A program made the position numbers and the translations under genes. A stretch of DNA of 64,000 nt from Fervidobacterium sp. UBA5837 (GTDB lineage: Bacteria; Thermotogota; Thermotogae; Thermotogales; Fervidobacteriaceae): NCBI GenBank assembly GCA_002432805.1, contig DJGV01000010.1:62001-126000 (forward strand), read 5' to 3'. The notes under the pieces are model-generated. The model saw only the letters and a program-made list of their open reading frames with translations. It was not told the origin of the DNA and did no database searches. Below, piece after piece: positions 1-8,909 of the stretch; the stretch's first letter is position 1, and each line of letters opens with the position of its first letter.

Positions 1-156
1 GATTGACTTATGGATAAGTCCGTCGAATTTTCCGTCCTCATCGATGACTACACAATAATCGGTTGAATACTTTCTCATCTCGTGAAGTGCTTCTGAAATC
101 GGTGATGAATTTTTCACCTTTGGAAAGAATGTGTTTACCCATCTAACTGCTCTCAT
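1..156 (-). CDS. CBS-domain protein, 5' part only (runs off the window)
   Basis: The first 52 codons of a minus-strand gene are present; the rest lies beyond position 1. The ATG at 156 has a strong ribosome binding site (AGGGAGG) about 8 bases upstream. The visible part includes a stretch ending in DYCVVIDEDGKFDGLI, the pattern of a CBS domain beta-strand pair (VVDEDGKLVGLI-like), preceded by an SEALHEMRKYSTD helix. CBS pairs usually bind adenine nucleotides and regulate an attached domain or act alone. Which CBS protein this is cannot be told from the fragment. Confidence 0.6.
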   Translation of the reverse strand, partial: MRAVRWVNTFFPKVKNSSPISEALHEMRKYSTDYCVVIDEDGKFDGLIHKSI

Positions 157-213
157 TTATGTATACCTCCCTATATCAGCATTATGTGGTTGTACGCAAT
201 TACTTGCAAGTAC

Positions 214-1191
214 TCAAAAGTAATAATAATAAACCTCACCACTATCTGAGCAATAGACCGCAAATCCATTGTTTAGTTTGAAGATTTCGATTGGATATTC
301 ACCCGTAGGATATGTTTCTACGTTCTTACCGTCTGTTGTGATCATCACTTTGTTGTACGGTGCACTAATAGCAACTATGTTTTCTCCAACTTTTGCAATA
401 GCAGTTGGTGTGTAGGGAGCTTGGAAGGATGAGATAATGTTCTCGCCATTCAACGTGTATACTTTTGAATTGGACATAGATGCTACAAGATAATTCTGGC
501 CATCAAAATACGCAGAAGAAATATACGACGAGAGCTTGATAATCTTATTTGTCTCAAGGTTATACACCTGCCCACCTCTTGTATCAATTAAGAGATTACC
601 AACCAATAACGATGGTGTAGTTAGTCCCAAATCTTTTGGCTCCTCACCGATGAATTCTATATCGTACGAATCGTTCCAAATGTATGTGCCAAACACCTTC
701 CCATTCCAAGCATATATGTACGCAGGTGAGCCTACAAACTTCCCAGAAGAAACTTGCTTTAAGTCTGTATCGTAGATATAAAACTGTCCGCCTTCCAACA
801 ATACATATACGTTTCCATTACTCATAACACTACCCTGTATTCGTCTATCGAATTTCACTGTCTTTAGAGCCTCACCAGCTAAAGAAACCTTTGAAATATT
901 TGGTCCTGTACGATCTACAGTTATATAACTGTGTTTTAAATCGTAGACTTCTATGACGAAATTACCGATGTAGTTGTAGAAAGCCAATATTTGCTTTGTT
1001 GCGAGTTCATATACCGCCATCTTTTTTCCAAACGGGTCTATGAATATAACCTCGCCGTTCATTCTAAAATTCCTGAACGAATACTTTATACCAACATATG
1101 TTTTTTCAACAGTCACGGCCTGTGCAATTTGGGCAATTGAAAAAAGAGAGATGGTCAATAAAAGAATTATGGTTAACTTAGTTCTTTGCAT
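214..1191 (-). CDS. Exported beta-propeller-like protein of unknown function
   Basis: The 325-residue product begins with a typical signal peptide (basic MQRTK, hydrophobic stretch, cleavage near AQA at about residues 23-25). The rest is rich in short beta-strand repeats with aromatic and Gly/Asn turns (for example NGNVYVLLEGGQFYIYD and NGKVFGTYIWN), roughly one per 40 residues, as in WD/PQQ-like propellers. I recognise no catalytic motif. Its start overlaps the end of coaBC by 19 bases, so the two are probably co-transcribed, with a weak GAAGAG ribosome site inside coaBC. It is likely periplasmic or surface-exposed. The function is unknown and the propeller fold is an inference from composition. 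Confidence 0.7.
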   Translation of the reverse strand: MQRTKLTIILLLTISLFSIAQIAQAVTVEKTYVGIKYSFRNFRMNGEVIFIDPFGKKMAVYELATKQILAFYNYIGNFVIEVYDLKHSYITVDRTGPNISKVSLAGEALKTVKFDRRIQGSVMSNGNVYVLLEGGQFYIYDTDLKQVSSGKFVGSPAYIYAWNGKVFGTYIWNDSYDIEFIGEEPKDLGLTTPSLLVGNLLIDTRGGQVYNLETNKIIKLSSYISSAYFDGQNYLVASMSNSKVYTLNGENIISSFQAPYTPTAIAKVGENIVAISAPYNKVMITTDGKNVETYPTGEYPIEIFKLNNGFAVYCSDSGEVYYYYF

Positions 1192-2345
1192 ATTCTCTTC
1201 AACAACTCCTCTGCGATTTCTTCTTTTGTGCCATCTAATTGTACCACGGCCTTATTTTTGAAAATTAAGTAGACGCTATTTCTGTCACTTCCCATGGCTA
1301 ACCGTGCATCGTTGGCAACTATTAAATCGGCATTTTTCCTTCTCAACTTCTCAAACGCATTTTCTACAACATTTTCCGTTTCTGCTGCAAACCCAACAAC
1401 AAATTGGTGCTCTCTTTTCGACATACCTATACTGTACAATATATCCGACGTCTTTTCAAGCTCGATTGTCAATTTATCGGAAGTCTTTTTTATTTTCTCT
1501 TTTGAAACCATCTTCGGTGCATAATCTGCTACAGCTGCGCACATTATTAGTATATCATAGTCTTCCTTTTTCTCCAAAACCGTATCGTACATTTGTTTGG
1601 CAGATCTTACTAAAACTACTTCGTCGACGAAGTACGGAAAGGTTAAGCAAGTTGGACCAGTTACAAGACATACTTGCGCTCCAAATCTCTTTGCTGCTTG
1701 TGCAATCGCATATCCCATCTTACCACTAGAGTGATTTGAAATGTACCTAACTGGATCAATTTCCTCTTGAGTTGGTCCAGCTGTCACAAGAACTTTTTTG
1801 TTTTTTAACAACTTCTCACTCATGATAACCTTAAGAAATTCAATGACCTTTTCATTTTCTGGATACCTACCTTTGCCAACGTCTCCACATGCAAGATGTC
1901 CACTCTCTGGTTCAAGTACATGCCAACCATGCTGACGCATCTTTTCGATATTTTCCAGAGTCAACTCGTTTTCGTACATGCGTGTATTCATAGTAGGTAC
2001 TATGATTCTTTTGTCTTTTGCAAAGGCTAAGGCCGTCGTGGTGAGGAGATTATCAGCAATACCATTGGCTAACTTTGCTATCGTGTTCGCAGTTGCAGGT
2101 GCTACTAACAGTACGTCTGCCCATTTTGAAAGTTCTGTATGGATGATCCAACCTGCCTCTATTTCGTATGTATCAGTGTACACTTTACAGTCTCCAACAG
2201 CTGAGAATACTATTGGATTTACTAGTTTTGCTGCATTTTCTGTCATGATAATTTGTATGTTCCATCCTTGCTTTCTCATCTTACTTACCAAATCGACTGC
2301 CTTGTATATAGCTATTCCAGAACTAACGCCCAGTAAAATATTCAT
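1173..2345 (-). CDS. coaBC: Bifunctional phosphopantothenoylcysteine decarboxylase / phosphopantothenate-cysteine ligase
   Basis: This enzyme carries out two steps of coenzyme A synthesis: it joins cysteine to 4'-phosphopantothenate (CoaB) and decarboxylates the product to 4'-phosphopantetheine (CoaC). The N-terminal flavoprotein half (about 1-180) has the GVSSGIAIYKA start, the active-site-type stretch PATANTIAKLANGIADNLL and PTMNTRMYEN, the family's substrate-recognition clamp motif. The C-terminal half begins near residue 184 with VLVTAGPTQEEIDPVRYISN and HSSGKMGYAIA, the CoaB nucleotide-binding signature. At 390 residues it has the usual length. The ATG at 2345 follows a GAGGTGAG ribosome site. 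The gene upstream on the other strand is divergent, so a promoter should lie between 2346 and about 2560. Confidence 0.95.
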   Translation of the reverse strand: MNILLGVSSGIAIYKAVDLVSKMRKQGWNIQIIMTENAAKLVNPIVFSAVGDCKVYTDTYEIEAGWIIHTELSKWADVLLVAPATANTIAKLANGIADNLLTTTALAFAKDKRIIVPTMNTRMYENELTLENIEKMRQHGWHVLEPESGHLACGDVGKGRYPENEKVIEFLKVIMSEKLLKNKKVLVTAGPTQEEIDPVRYISNHSSGKMGYAIAQAAKRFGAQVCLVTGPTCLTFPYFVDEVVLVRSAKQMYDTVLEKKEDYDILIMCAAVADYAPKMVSKEKIKKTSDKLTIELEKTSDILYSIGMSKREHQFVVGFAAETENVVENAFEKLRRKNADLIVANDARLAMGSDRNSVYLIFKNKAVVQLDGTKEEIAEELLKRICKELS

Positions 2346-2563
2346 TGATCACTCACCTCACTATCAGATGTTGTCAAGATATATTCCGATAAGGTCAAAT
2401 ATACAATAATTATACAACGTTCTATTCAAGATATTCATACAAATTGTGTGTTAAATTTTGATTAGAGATAATGTTACCTATTCCGTAAATCAAGCAATAA
2501 GTTGTAAAATCTCTGATTACGAGCCGCTGAATATTATTTTCTTCAATTTTCTTATTATTCCTC

Positions 2564-2593
2564 TTGACTTTGAATGTTCATATGTGTTAAAAT
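2564..2593 (+). promoter_or_regulatory. Putative sigma-A promoter of the liv operon
   Basis: TTGACT (2564-2569) and TAAAAT (2588-2593) are separated by 18 bases and lie about 130 bases ahead of the first binding-protein gene. The rest of the 380-base gap 2346-2725 holds only AT-rich sequence and no gene I can support. Confidence 0.45.
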
Positions 2594-2725
2594 ACCTACA
2601 AATTTCTTACCTTTGTTAATTGTAGCTATAAGGCTTGCAGTTGACAACTTACTGTGAAAAATCAATGGGTATTATTGGTATCATCGGATGGTGCCAAAAA
2701 CTTTTGGCCAAGGGAGGGATATTGT

Positions 2726-3847
2726 GTGAATACGAAGAGGATTTATGCAATAACGCTGCTACTTCTTTTTTCTTTCAGTCTTTTTGCAAATGTGAAGATA
2801 GGTGCACTTTTACCCCTCACAGGTGGTGTTTCTGCCTTTGGTGATCTGGTGAGAAAAGGTATTGACCTCGCACATGAAGAGAGAGGTACTGTTTTAGGTG
2901 AGAAGATAGACGTTGTTTACATGGATACAAGAAGTGAAAAGACTGAGTCAGCAAATGGTGCTGCAAGGCTTATAGACAAAGAAGGAGTCATCGCAATTAT
3001 AGGTGAGGTGATTAGTGGAAACTCGCTTGCTGCAGCAGAGATCGCAGAAAAGAGAAAGATTCCCATGCTCACACCAGGTTCCACAAATCCGCTAGTAACA
3101 CAGGGTAAAAAGTATGTTTCAAGGGTATGTTTCATAGATCCAGTACAAGGGACAGCATTGGCAGAATTTGCAGTAAAAACCCTCAAAGTTAAAAAAGCAA
3201 CTGTGTTTACAGATGTTGAACAAGATTACAGTGTTGGGCTTTCCAATTATTTCATTGAAAGGTTCAAGAAATACAGTGGTCAAGTGCTTCAAGTCCAGTA
3301 CAAGTCTGGAGATCAGGAGTTCAGCGCACAGTTATCGCAAGCGATTTCTTTTGGGAGTGATGCAATCGTTGTTACAGGATATTACAACGAAATAGCTCTC
3401 GTCGCACAACAGGCTAAGTCGCTAGGCTACAATGGATATATCCTTACCGGTGATGGTTCAGATGCGCCAGAATTGTTACAACTAGCAGGACAGGCCGTAG
3501 AAGGTATACTGTATTTCACTGCTCACTATCATCCAGATGCACGTATAACGCCTGTTTCTGGTAAGTTCGCTGATGCATATCTTAAAAAGTACGGTATAAG
3601 GCCGTCTACTCTGTCTGCCTTAGGATACGATGCGTACATGCTTTTGGTACAAGCGATAGAAAATGCAAAATCGAAAAAACCAGATGCCGTAGCTGCTGCT
3701 ATAAGGAACATAAGGAATTTCCAAGGTGCTACCGGCGTCATTACGATCGATGCAAATGGGAATGCATCGAAAGATGTTGTGATTGAGACTGTGAAGAATC
3801 AAAAGTTCACGTTTGAGACTATCATTTCGGCAAATTCTCTTAAATAG
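2726..3847 (+). CDS. Branched-chain amino acid type ABC transporter substrate-binding protein (first copy)
   Basis: This is an exported type I periplasmic binding protein of the LivJ/LivK family, delivering an amino acid or related ligand to the LivHMGF complex encoded downstream. I chose the GTG at 2726 because AGGGAGGG sits 8 bases upstream and the product then starts with a clean signal peptide (VNTKRIYAITLLLLFSFSLFA). An ATG at 2654 would add 24 residues with no ribosome site and spoil the signal. The mature protein has the family opening VKIGALLPLTGGVSAFG, the DTRSEKTESANGAARLI segment and the SGNSLAAAEIAE/TPGSTNPLVT ligand-binding region. The C-terminal lobe has GYDAYMLLVQAIE. It is highly similar to the next gene, a tandem duplication. 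The ligand is unknown. Confidence 0.9.
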   Translation: MNTKRIYAITLLLLFSFSLFANVKIGALLPLTGGVSAFGDLVRKGIDLAHEERGTVLGEKIDVVYMDTRSEKTESANGAARLIDKEGVIAIIGEVISGNSLAAAEIAEKRKIPMLTPGSTNPLVTQGKKYVSRVCFIDPVQGTALAEFAVKTLKVKKATVFTDVEQDYSVGLSNYFIERFKKYSGQVLQVQYKSGDQEFSAQLSQAISFGSDAIVVTGYYNEIALVAQQAKSLGYNGYILTGDGSDAPELLQLAGQAVEGILYFTAHYHPDARITPVSGKFADAYLKKYGIRPSTLSALGYDAYMLLVQAIENAKSKKPDAVAAAIRNIRNFQGATGVITIDANGNASKDVVIETVKNQKFTFETIISANSLK

Positions 3848-3855
3848 TTGTGATT

Positions 3856-3883
3856 TAGATGAGTGGTTGTAACCACTCATCTA
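3856..3883 (+). terminator. Strong hairpin between the two binding-protein genes
   Basis: A perfect 11-13 bp inverted repeat (TAGATGAGTGGTT / AACCACTCATCTA) lies 9 bases after the first livJ-like stop codon and is followed by TATTTT. The U-tract is weak, so it may be a partial terminator or a 3' stabilising structure rather than a full stop. Confidence 0.65.
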
Positions 3884-3912
3884 TATTTTGAGGCTGCGAG
3901 GAGGTATGTGGC

Positions 3913-5025
3913 ATGAAAAGGATACTGGTTACACTTTTGGTAATTCTTTCGATCAGCATTTTTGCGGAGATTAGAATCGGTGTACTGTTACCACTCACGG
4001 GCGGTATTTCGGCTTTTGGTGACTGGACAAAGAAGGGTATAGACCTCGCTCACAAACAAAAAAATACTGTATTGGGCGAGAAAGTTACACTTGTATACGT
4101 AGATACAAGAAGTGAGAAAACAGAAGCAGCAAACGGTATGGCACGTTTAACTGATAAGGAAAAGGTTGTTACTGTTATTGGTGAGATAGCGAGTAGTAAC
4201 TCTATGGCTGCTGCAGAGATCGCCGAGTCGAGGAAGGTACCTCAAGTAGCTGTTACATCTACGAGTCCGCTTGTTACTCAAGGGAAAAAGTTCATTTCGA
4301 GAGTTTGCTTCATAGACCCACTGCAAGGTACGGCACTTGCGGAATTTGCAGGTAAGAATTTGAAAGCAAAGAAGGTTACTATATTTGTGGATATAGAACA
4401 GGACTACAGCATCAGCTTAACAAATTATTTTGTTGAAAGATTTGAAAAGAAGTATAAAGGTCAAGTATTAAAGGTACAATACAAATCCGGAGACCAGGAA
4501 TTCAGTGCACAGATTGCCCAAGCATTGTCATTTGGAAGTGATGCCATAATGATGACAGGTTATTACAACGAAATTGCACTTGCAGCACAACAAGCAAGGT
4601 CTATGGGGTTCAAAGGATATATCATAGCAGGTGATGGTGCAGATGCGCCAGAACTTGTGAAAATAGGTGGAAAGGCAGTCGAAGGACTATATTTCACGAC
4701 CCACTACATCCCAGATGCGGCAACATCCAAGTTAGGAAAAGACTTTGTCGACGCTTTCAAGAAAGAGTATGGCACGCTTCCAGCAATGAATGCTGCACTC
4801 GGTTATGATGCATATATGCTTATCCTCAATGCTATCGAGAGAGCAAAATCAAAAGATCCAGTAAAAATCAATGATGCAATTAGGGCAACTAAAGGATTTC
4901 AAGGTGTGAGTGGTACAATAAACATAGATAAAAACGGTGATGCGATAAAAACAGTTATAGTTGCACAGGTAAAAGACGGGAAATTTGTATTTGCATCAAG
5001 CATAGAACCAGAAGATCTGCAATAA
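3913..5025 (+). CDS. Branched-chain amino acid type ABC transporter substrate-binding protein (second copy)
   Basis: A second LivJ/LivK-type binding protein of 370 residues, paralogous to the preceding gene along its full length (shared VLLPLTGGISAFGDW, YVDTRSEKTEAANG, ISRVCFIDPLQGTALAEF, QYKSGDQEFSAQ). The ATG at 3913 follows GAGGAGGT and gives a signal peptide (MKRILVTLLVILSISIFA). The paralogs differ around the expected ligand pocket: SSNSMAAAEIAESRKVPQVAVTSTSPLVT here against SGNSLAAAEIAE and TPGSTNPLVT in the first. The pair may therefore present different ligands to one LivHMGF membrane complex, as E. coli LivJ and LivK do. Confidence 0.9.
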   Translation: MKRILVTLLVILSISIFAEIRIGVLLPLTGGISAFGDWTKKGIDLAHKQKNTVLGEKVTLVYVDTRSEKTEAANGMARLTDKEKVVTVIGEIASSNSMAAAEIAESRKVPQVAVTSTSPLVTQGKKFISRVCFIDPLQGTALAEFAGKNLKAKKVTIFVDIEQDYSISLTNYFVERFEKKYKGQVLKVQYKSGDQEFSAQIAQALSFGSDAIMMTGYYNEIALAAQQARSMGFKGYIIAGDGADAPELVKIGGKAVEGLYFTTHYIPDAATSKLGKDFVDAFKKEYGTLPAMNAALGYDAYMLILNAIERAKSKDPVKINDAIRATKGFQGVSGTINIDKNGDAIKTVIVAQVKDGKFVFASSIEPEDLQ

Positions 5026-5077
5026 TTTATGTAATTTACGTAACTCATTGATTAGGGATTCGGCAATATCATTGAAA

Positions 5078-5129
5078 AATCGCTGATTATTGTTCATTTG
5101 TATAAGGTAGATGGCAATAATCAGCGATT
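5078..5129 (+). repeat. Long inverted repeat between binding protein and permease genes
   Basis: A 15 bp perfect inverted repeat (AATCGCTGATTATTG at 5078-5092 and its complement at 5115-5129) with a 22-base loop; ATCAT/ATGAT just outside can extend it. No U-tract follows, so it is better read as a processing or mRNA-stabilising structure, or a partial terminator, than as a strong terminator. It sits where expression would need to drop from binding protein to permease. Confidence 0.6.
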
Positions 5130-5198
5130 GATGATAAATTAATGCATAATCAGAATTTTCGTACCCTCAAGACATTTTCAAAACAGGAGGTGCTCTCA

Positions 5199-6110
5199 TT
5201 GACCATTAACTTCACTATATTCATCCAGAACTTATTAAACGGGCTCATGGTTGGTGGCCTTTATGCTTTGATTGCAGTTGGATACACGATGGTGTACGGT
5301 ATACTCGGACTCATAAACTTTGCGTTCGGAGATATCATGGCGATGGGGATATACTTTGCATACTACGGTGCTACGCTGATCAGATTGAATTTTCCGTTTG
5401 CAATTGTTTTCTCGTTGATTACGACTGCTGTTCTTGGTATTCTTATCGATAGACTTGCGTACAAACCACTTAGAAATGCACCGAGAATTTCTGCATTGAT
5501 AACGGCAATTGGTGTGTCATTCTTCATAGAAAGTTTTGCTGTGGTGTTCTTTGGACCTAATTATAAGCCATTCTTGGATGTGCTTGAGGATAAGACGATA
5601 GCATTTCAGTCGTTTATCATTGGCAATGTCTACATCCCAAAGATAATATTCATAATCTTGGGAGTTACGGCCGCTGCTTTGGTTGTACTATTCTTGATTG
5701 TTTACAGGACAAAAATAGGTATGGCAATGCGTGCAATATCTGCCGATATCCCAACTACATCATTGATGGGCATCAATGTAGACATGGTAATAGGAGTTAC
5801 GTTTGCAATTAGTTCTGCACTTGCTGCACTTGCTGGTGTCATGTGGGCGTTGAGATATCCGAGCTTTTATCCATACACGGGTTTTGTACCAGGATTAAAG
5901 GCATTCATTGCTGCTGTGCTTGGCGGTATAGGTTCTATAGGTGGTGCTGTACTTGGCGGTATATTACTTGGTGTAATTGAGATGATGCTGATAACGTTCT
6001 TTCCAACACTCATGCAATACAAAGATGCATTCTCATTCATAATACTCATAATAATATTGCTAGTAAAGCCAGCTGGACTACTCGGCAAGCGTACCGTTGA
6101 GAAGGTTTGA
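5199..6110 (+). CDS. livH: Branched-chain amino acid type ABC transporter permease LivH
   Basis: Inner-membrane permease of the LivH family, one of two that form the channel. The TTG at 5199 is chosen because AGGAGGTG lies 7 bases upstream and the product then starts exactly where the family does (LTINFTIFIQNLLNGLMVGGLYALIA is split here: LTINFTIFIQ then NLLNGLMVGG). An in-frame ATG at 5142 would add 19 hydrophilic residues and lacks a ribosome site. The 303-residue product has about eight hydrophobic segments, the early GYTMVYGILGLINFAFGD motif and the cytoplasmic GLKAFIAAVLGGIGSIGGA loop that contacts the ATPases. livM follows after 10 bases. Confidence 0.93.
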   Translation: MTINFTIFIQNLLNGLMVGGLYALIAVGYTMVYGILGLINFAFGDIMAMGIYFAYYGATLIRLNFPFAIVFSLITTAVLGILIDRLAYKPLRNAPRISALITAIGVSFFIESFAVVFFGPNYKPFLDVLEDKTIAFQSFIIGNVYIPKIIFIILGVTAAALVVLFLIVYRTKIGMAMRAISADIPTTSLMGINVDMVIGVTFAISSALAALAGVMWALRYPSFYPYTGFVPGLKAFIAAVLGGIGSIGGAVLGGILLGVIEMMLITFFPTLMQYKDAFSFIILIIILLVKPAGLLGKRTVEKV

Positions 6111-6120
6111 GGTGAGTTGC

Positions 6121-7197
6121 ATGACAAAAAAAGCGAAGAGAGATACTACACTAACAGTACTACTTATAATAGGAATGATTATTTTTCTACAGGTAGCAAA
6201 TACCACTTTTGATTCGTATGAAAAGCAAGTTCTTTCGTTGATGGCAATATATGGAATAATGGCTGTTAGTTTGAATTTGGTCAACGGTATTACAGGTATT
6301 TTCTCACTCGGCCATGCCGGCTTCATTCTACTAGGTGCTTATACCTCAGCACTTTTGACCATACCATCTGAGCAGAAGATAGCAATGTTCATAATACAAC
6401 CACCAAGCCCACTGATTGCAAATCTGCACGCAGACTTTCTTACGGCTACAATCATGGGAGGACTAGTTGCAGCTTTTGGTGCATTCATCATAGGCTTTCC
6501 AGTGCTCAGGTTGTCCGGTGACTATCTGGCAATTGCCTCTTTGGGATTCTCTGAGGTGCTGAGAATATTTGCACTCAACTTGCAATCGGTTACAAACGGT
6601 TCACTGGGGTTGAAAGGGATACCAAATTACACAAACGTCTGGTGGAGTTGGGGATGGTTAGTTGTAACTGTGATCTTTGTAGTGAGCCTTGTCAAAAGTT
6701 CGTATGGAAGGGCACTACTCGCTATAAGAGATAATTCCATCGCAGCAGAGGCAATGGGTATAAATGTTTTCAAACACACTTTGCTCTCGTTTGTGATAAG
6801 CGCATTCTTTGCTGGAGTGAGTGGTGCACTCTACGCACATTGGCTTACAACTATAGACCCGAGAATAACAACATTCGGTCCAACACTCACGTACTACGTA
6901 CTTATCATGGTGGTACTTGGTGGACTTGGAAGCATAACAGGATCCGTAGTTGGTGCAGTATTGTTTGCATTCTTGATGGAATGGCTCAGAGTTTTTGAAC
7001 AGCCATTCACATTGTTTGGAAGAAGTTTTCCAGCCATTCAAGGAATGAGAATGCTCGTTCTGTCAGTCCTATTTGTGGTCACGATGATCGTTTGGAAGAG
7101 GGGGATATTTGGAAGGTCCGAGCTTACTTGGGACGCTATCATAAACTTCTTCAAAAAGTTTGGGAAGAAGGCTGACGAAAGAGGTGTTGGCAAATGA
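6121..7197 (+). CDS. livM: Branched-chain amino acid type ABC transporter permease LivM
   Basis: Second channel subunit. The ATG at 6121 has GAGGTGAG just upstream, overlapping the livH stop; an upstream ATG at 6097 lies inside livH without a ribosome site. The 358-residue protein has the LivM hallmarks: YGIMAVSLNLVNGITG and FSLGHAGFILLGAY near the N-terminus, RLSGDYLAIASLGFSEVLRI in the middle, and the coupling loop LVMVVLGGLGSITG-like segment (YVLIMVVLGGLGSITGSVVG). Eight to ten membrane segments are evident. The stop codon overlaps the livG start (ATGA), implying translational coupling. Confidence 0.93.
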   Translation: MTKKAKRDTTLTVLLIIGMIIFLQVANTTFDSYEKQVLSLMAIYGIMAVSLNLVNGITGIFSLGHAGFILLGAYTSALLTIPSEQKIAMFIIQPPSPLIANLHADFLTATIMGGLVAAFGAFIIGFPVLRLSGDYLAIASLGFSEVLRIFALNLQSVTNGSLGLKGIPNYTNVWWSWGWLVVTVIFVVSLVKSSYGRALLAIRDNSIAAEAMGINVFKHTLLSFVISAFFAGVSGALYAHWLTTIDPRITTFGPTLTYYVLIMVVLGGLGSITGSVVGAVLFAFLMEWLRVFEQPFTLFGRSFPAIQGMRMLVLSVLFVVTMIVWKRGIFGRSELTWDAIINFFKKFGKKADERGVGK

Positions 7198-8087
7198 TAC
7201 AAGACAATGAGAGAAATGGCAAAAATGGCAAACCAGATAAAAAAGAGAAGAATATCGTACTGAAGATGGATCACATAACAATGCAATTTGGTGGTCTCAC
7301 TGCAGTTGATGACTTCGACAATGTTGTATACGAAGGCGAGATACTGGGCATTATTGGTCCAAATGGTGCTGGAAAGACTACTGCCTTCAACGTAATAACA
7401 GGCATATACTACCCGACAAAAGGAAGAGTTATATTTGACGGTATAGATATCACTCCATATCGGCCACACCAAGTGACACATCTCGGTATTGCAAGGACGT
7501 TTCAAAACATAAGACTATTTGCAAACCTAACAGTCATCGACAACGTACTCGTAGCACAGCATCATTTGCTATCTGGTAACGATGCGGATGCCTTGCTAAA
7601 GAAAAATGGCAAAGAAAAGAAAGTACGAGGACATTTGTGGTTTTGGAGGGCTGTAACAAAGATAGGATACAATAAGACGGAAAGAAAAATGAAAGAAGAA
7701 GCAATGAGGATACTCAAAAAACTTGAACTTGACAATTTGTCACATGAGAAAGCATCTTCACTGCCGTATGGTCAACAGAGAAAGCTTGAGATTGCACGCG
7801 CACTTGCAACTGAACCAAAATTGCTTCTATTAGATGAGCCAGCTGCTGGCATGAATCCAAGGGAGTCAGAAGAGCTCTTACAATTCATAAAGTACATACG
7901 AGATGAATTCAAACTAACGATAATACTCATCGAACACGATATGAAAGTCGTTATGGGGGTGTGTGAACGAATAATCGTTATGGATTCAGGAAAGATAATT
8001 GCAGAAGGGACGCCAGAAGAAATAAGCAAGAATCCAAAAGTTATAGAGGCTTACCTTGGTAAGGAGTGGGAATATGCCGGTGCTTGA
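7194..8087 (+). CDS. livG: Branched-chain amino acid type ABC transporter ATPase LivG
   Basis: Cytoplasmic ATPase that pairs with LivF to power import. It shows Walker A GPNGAGKTT, a signature-like LPYGQQRKLEIARAL (the usual LSYGQQ variant of LivG), Walker B LLLLDEPAAGMNP and the switch histidine in IEHDMKVV. The family-specific ENVxxAxH-type region after ARTFQNIRLFANLTVIDNVL carries an insertion of charged residues (about 118-165). A basic 24-residue N-terminal extension precedes the domain, which may be genuine because the ATG overlaps the livM stop and has AGAGGTG upstream. The end of the gene overlaps livF by 14 bases. Confidence 0.93.
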   Translation: MIQDNERNGKNGKPDKKEKNIVLKMDHITMQFGGLTAVDDFDNVVYEGEILGIIGPNGAGKTTAFNVITGIYYPTKGRVIFDGIDITPYRPHQVTHLGIARTFQNIRLFANLTVIDNVLVAQHHLLSGNDADALLKKNGKEKKVRGHLWFWRAVTKIGYNKTERKMKEEAMRILKKLELDNLSHEKASSLPYGQQRKLEIARALATEPKLLLLDEPAAGMNPRESEELLQFIKYIRDEFKLTIILIEHDMKVVMGVCERIIVMDSGKIIAEGTPEEISKNPKVIEAYLGKEWEYAGA

Positions 8088-8784
8088 AGTTGAGAATCTC
8101 CATGTCTTCTATGGTTCGATTCATGCAATTAAGGGAATCAGTTTCAAAGTAGATAAAGGCAAAATAATAACGTTGATAGGGGCCAACGGTGCTGGAAAAA
8201 CTTCTACACTGTCAACAATATCCGGATTAGTCAAGGCAAAACGTGGAAAAATCGTCTTCGACGGTCGCGAAATTCAGAACATGCCGCCTCATACGATAAA
8301 TCATATGGGCATATGCTTGGTACCGGAAGGAAGAAGGATTTTCCCCAATCTAACGGTTATGGAAAATTTGATGATGGGTGCATTCAGTAGAAAAGACAAA
8401 CAAGAGGTAAAAAAGGATATCGAATGGGTCTTTTCACTGTTCCCAAGGTTGGCAGAGAGGAAAAGTCAACTTGGTGGAACACTCTCCGGTGGAGAGCAAC
8501 AGATGCTTGCAATATCTCGTGGACTGATGAGTCGTCCAAAGTTACTAATGATGGATGAACCATCTCTCGGTCTTGCACCTATACTCGTAGAAGAGGTTTT
8601 TGATATAGTAAAGAAGATTAATGCTGAAGGTGTAACGATCTTGCTAGTTGAACAAAATGCTGTCGGTGCACTCAAAATATCCAATTACGGATATGTCTTG
8701 GAGACAGGGAATGTAACGATTGAAGGTCCCTCCGAGGAATTGTTGTCAAATGATGATGTACGCAAGGCATACCTTGGATTGTAG
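8074..8784 (+). CDS. livF: Branched-chain amino acid type ABC transporter ATPase LivF
   Basis: Second ATPase of the Liv importer, 236 residues. The ATG at 8074 is preceded by AAGGAG at 8-9 bases; an in-frame ATG at 8056 is within livG and less well placed. Motifs are Walker A GANGAGKTS, the family stretch GICLVPEGRRIFPNLTVMENL, signature LSGGEQQMLAISRGL, Walker B LLMMDEPSLGLAP and the switch LVEQN. It is the last gene of the operon and is followed by a strong terminator. Confidence 0.94.
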   Translation: MPVLEVENLHVFYGSIHAIKGISFKVDKGKIITLIGANGAGKTSTLSTISGLVKAKRGKIVFDGREIQNMPPHTINHMGICLVPEGRRIFPNLTVMENLMMGAFSRKDKQEVKKDIEWVFSLFPRLAERKSQLGGTLSGGEQQMLAISRGLMSRPKLLMMDEPSLGLAPILVEEVFDIVKKINAEGVTILLVEQNAVGALKISNYGYVLETGNVTIEGPSEELLSNDDVRKAYLGL

Positions 8785-8832
8785 AACTGCCAAAATATCT
8801 GGGAAATGCGAATAAGAACAAAATGGTTTGTC

Positions 8833-8879
8833 AAAAGGTGGAGATGAGTTGAGAAGACCGAAAAATCTCCACCTTTTTT
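8833..8879 (+). terminator. Rho-independent terminator of the liv operon
   Basis: AAAAGGTGGAGAT (8833-8845) pairs with ATCTCCACCTTTT (8865-8877) as a 13 bp stem, followed by a run of T. It ends the livF transcript 48 bases after the stop codon. Confidence 0.9.
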
Positions 8880-8880
8880 C

Positions 8881-8909
8881 TTGACTTAAGATACAATTTA
8901 TGATACTAT
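8881..8909 (+). promoter_or_regulatory. Promoter of nrdGD
   Basis: TTGACT (8881-8886) and TACTAT (8904-8909) are 17 bases apart, directly after the liv terminator and about 100 bases before nrdG. The -10 hexamer lies within the first NrdR-box-like palindrome. Confidence 0.6.
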
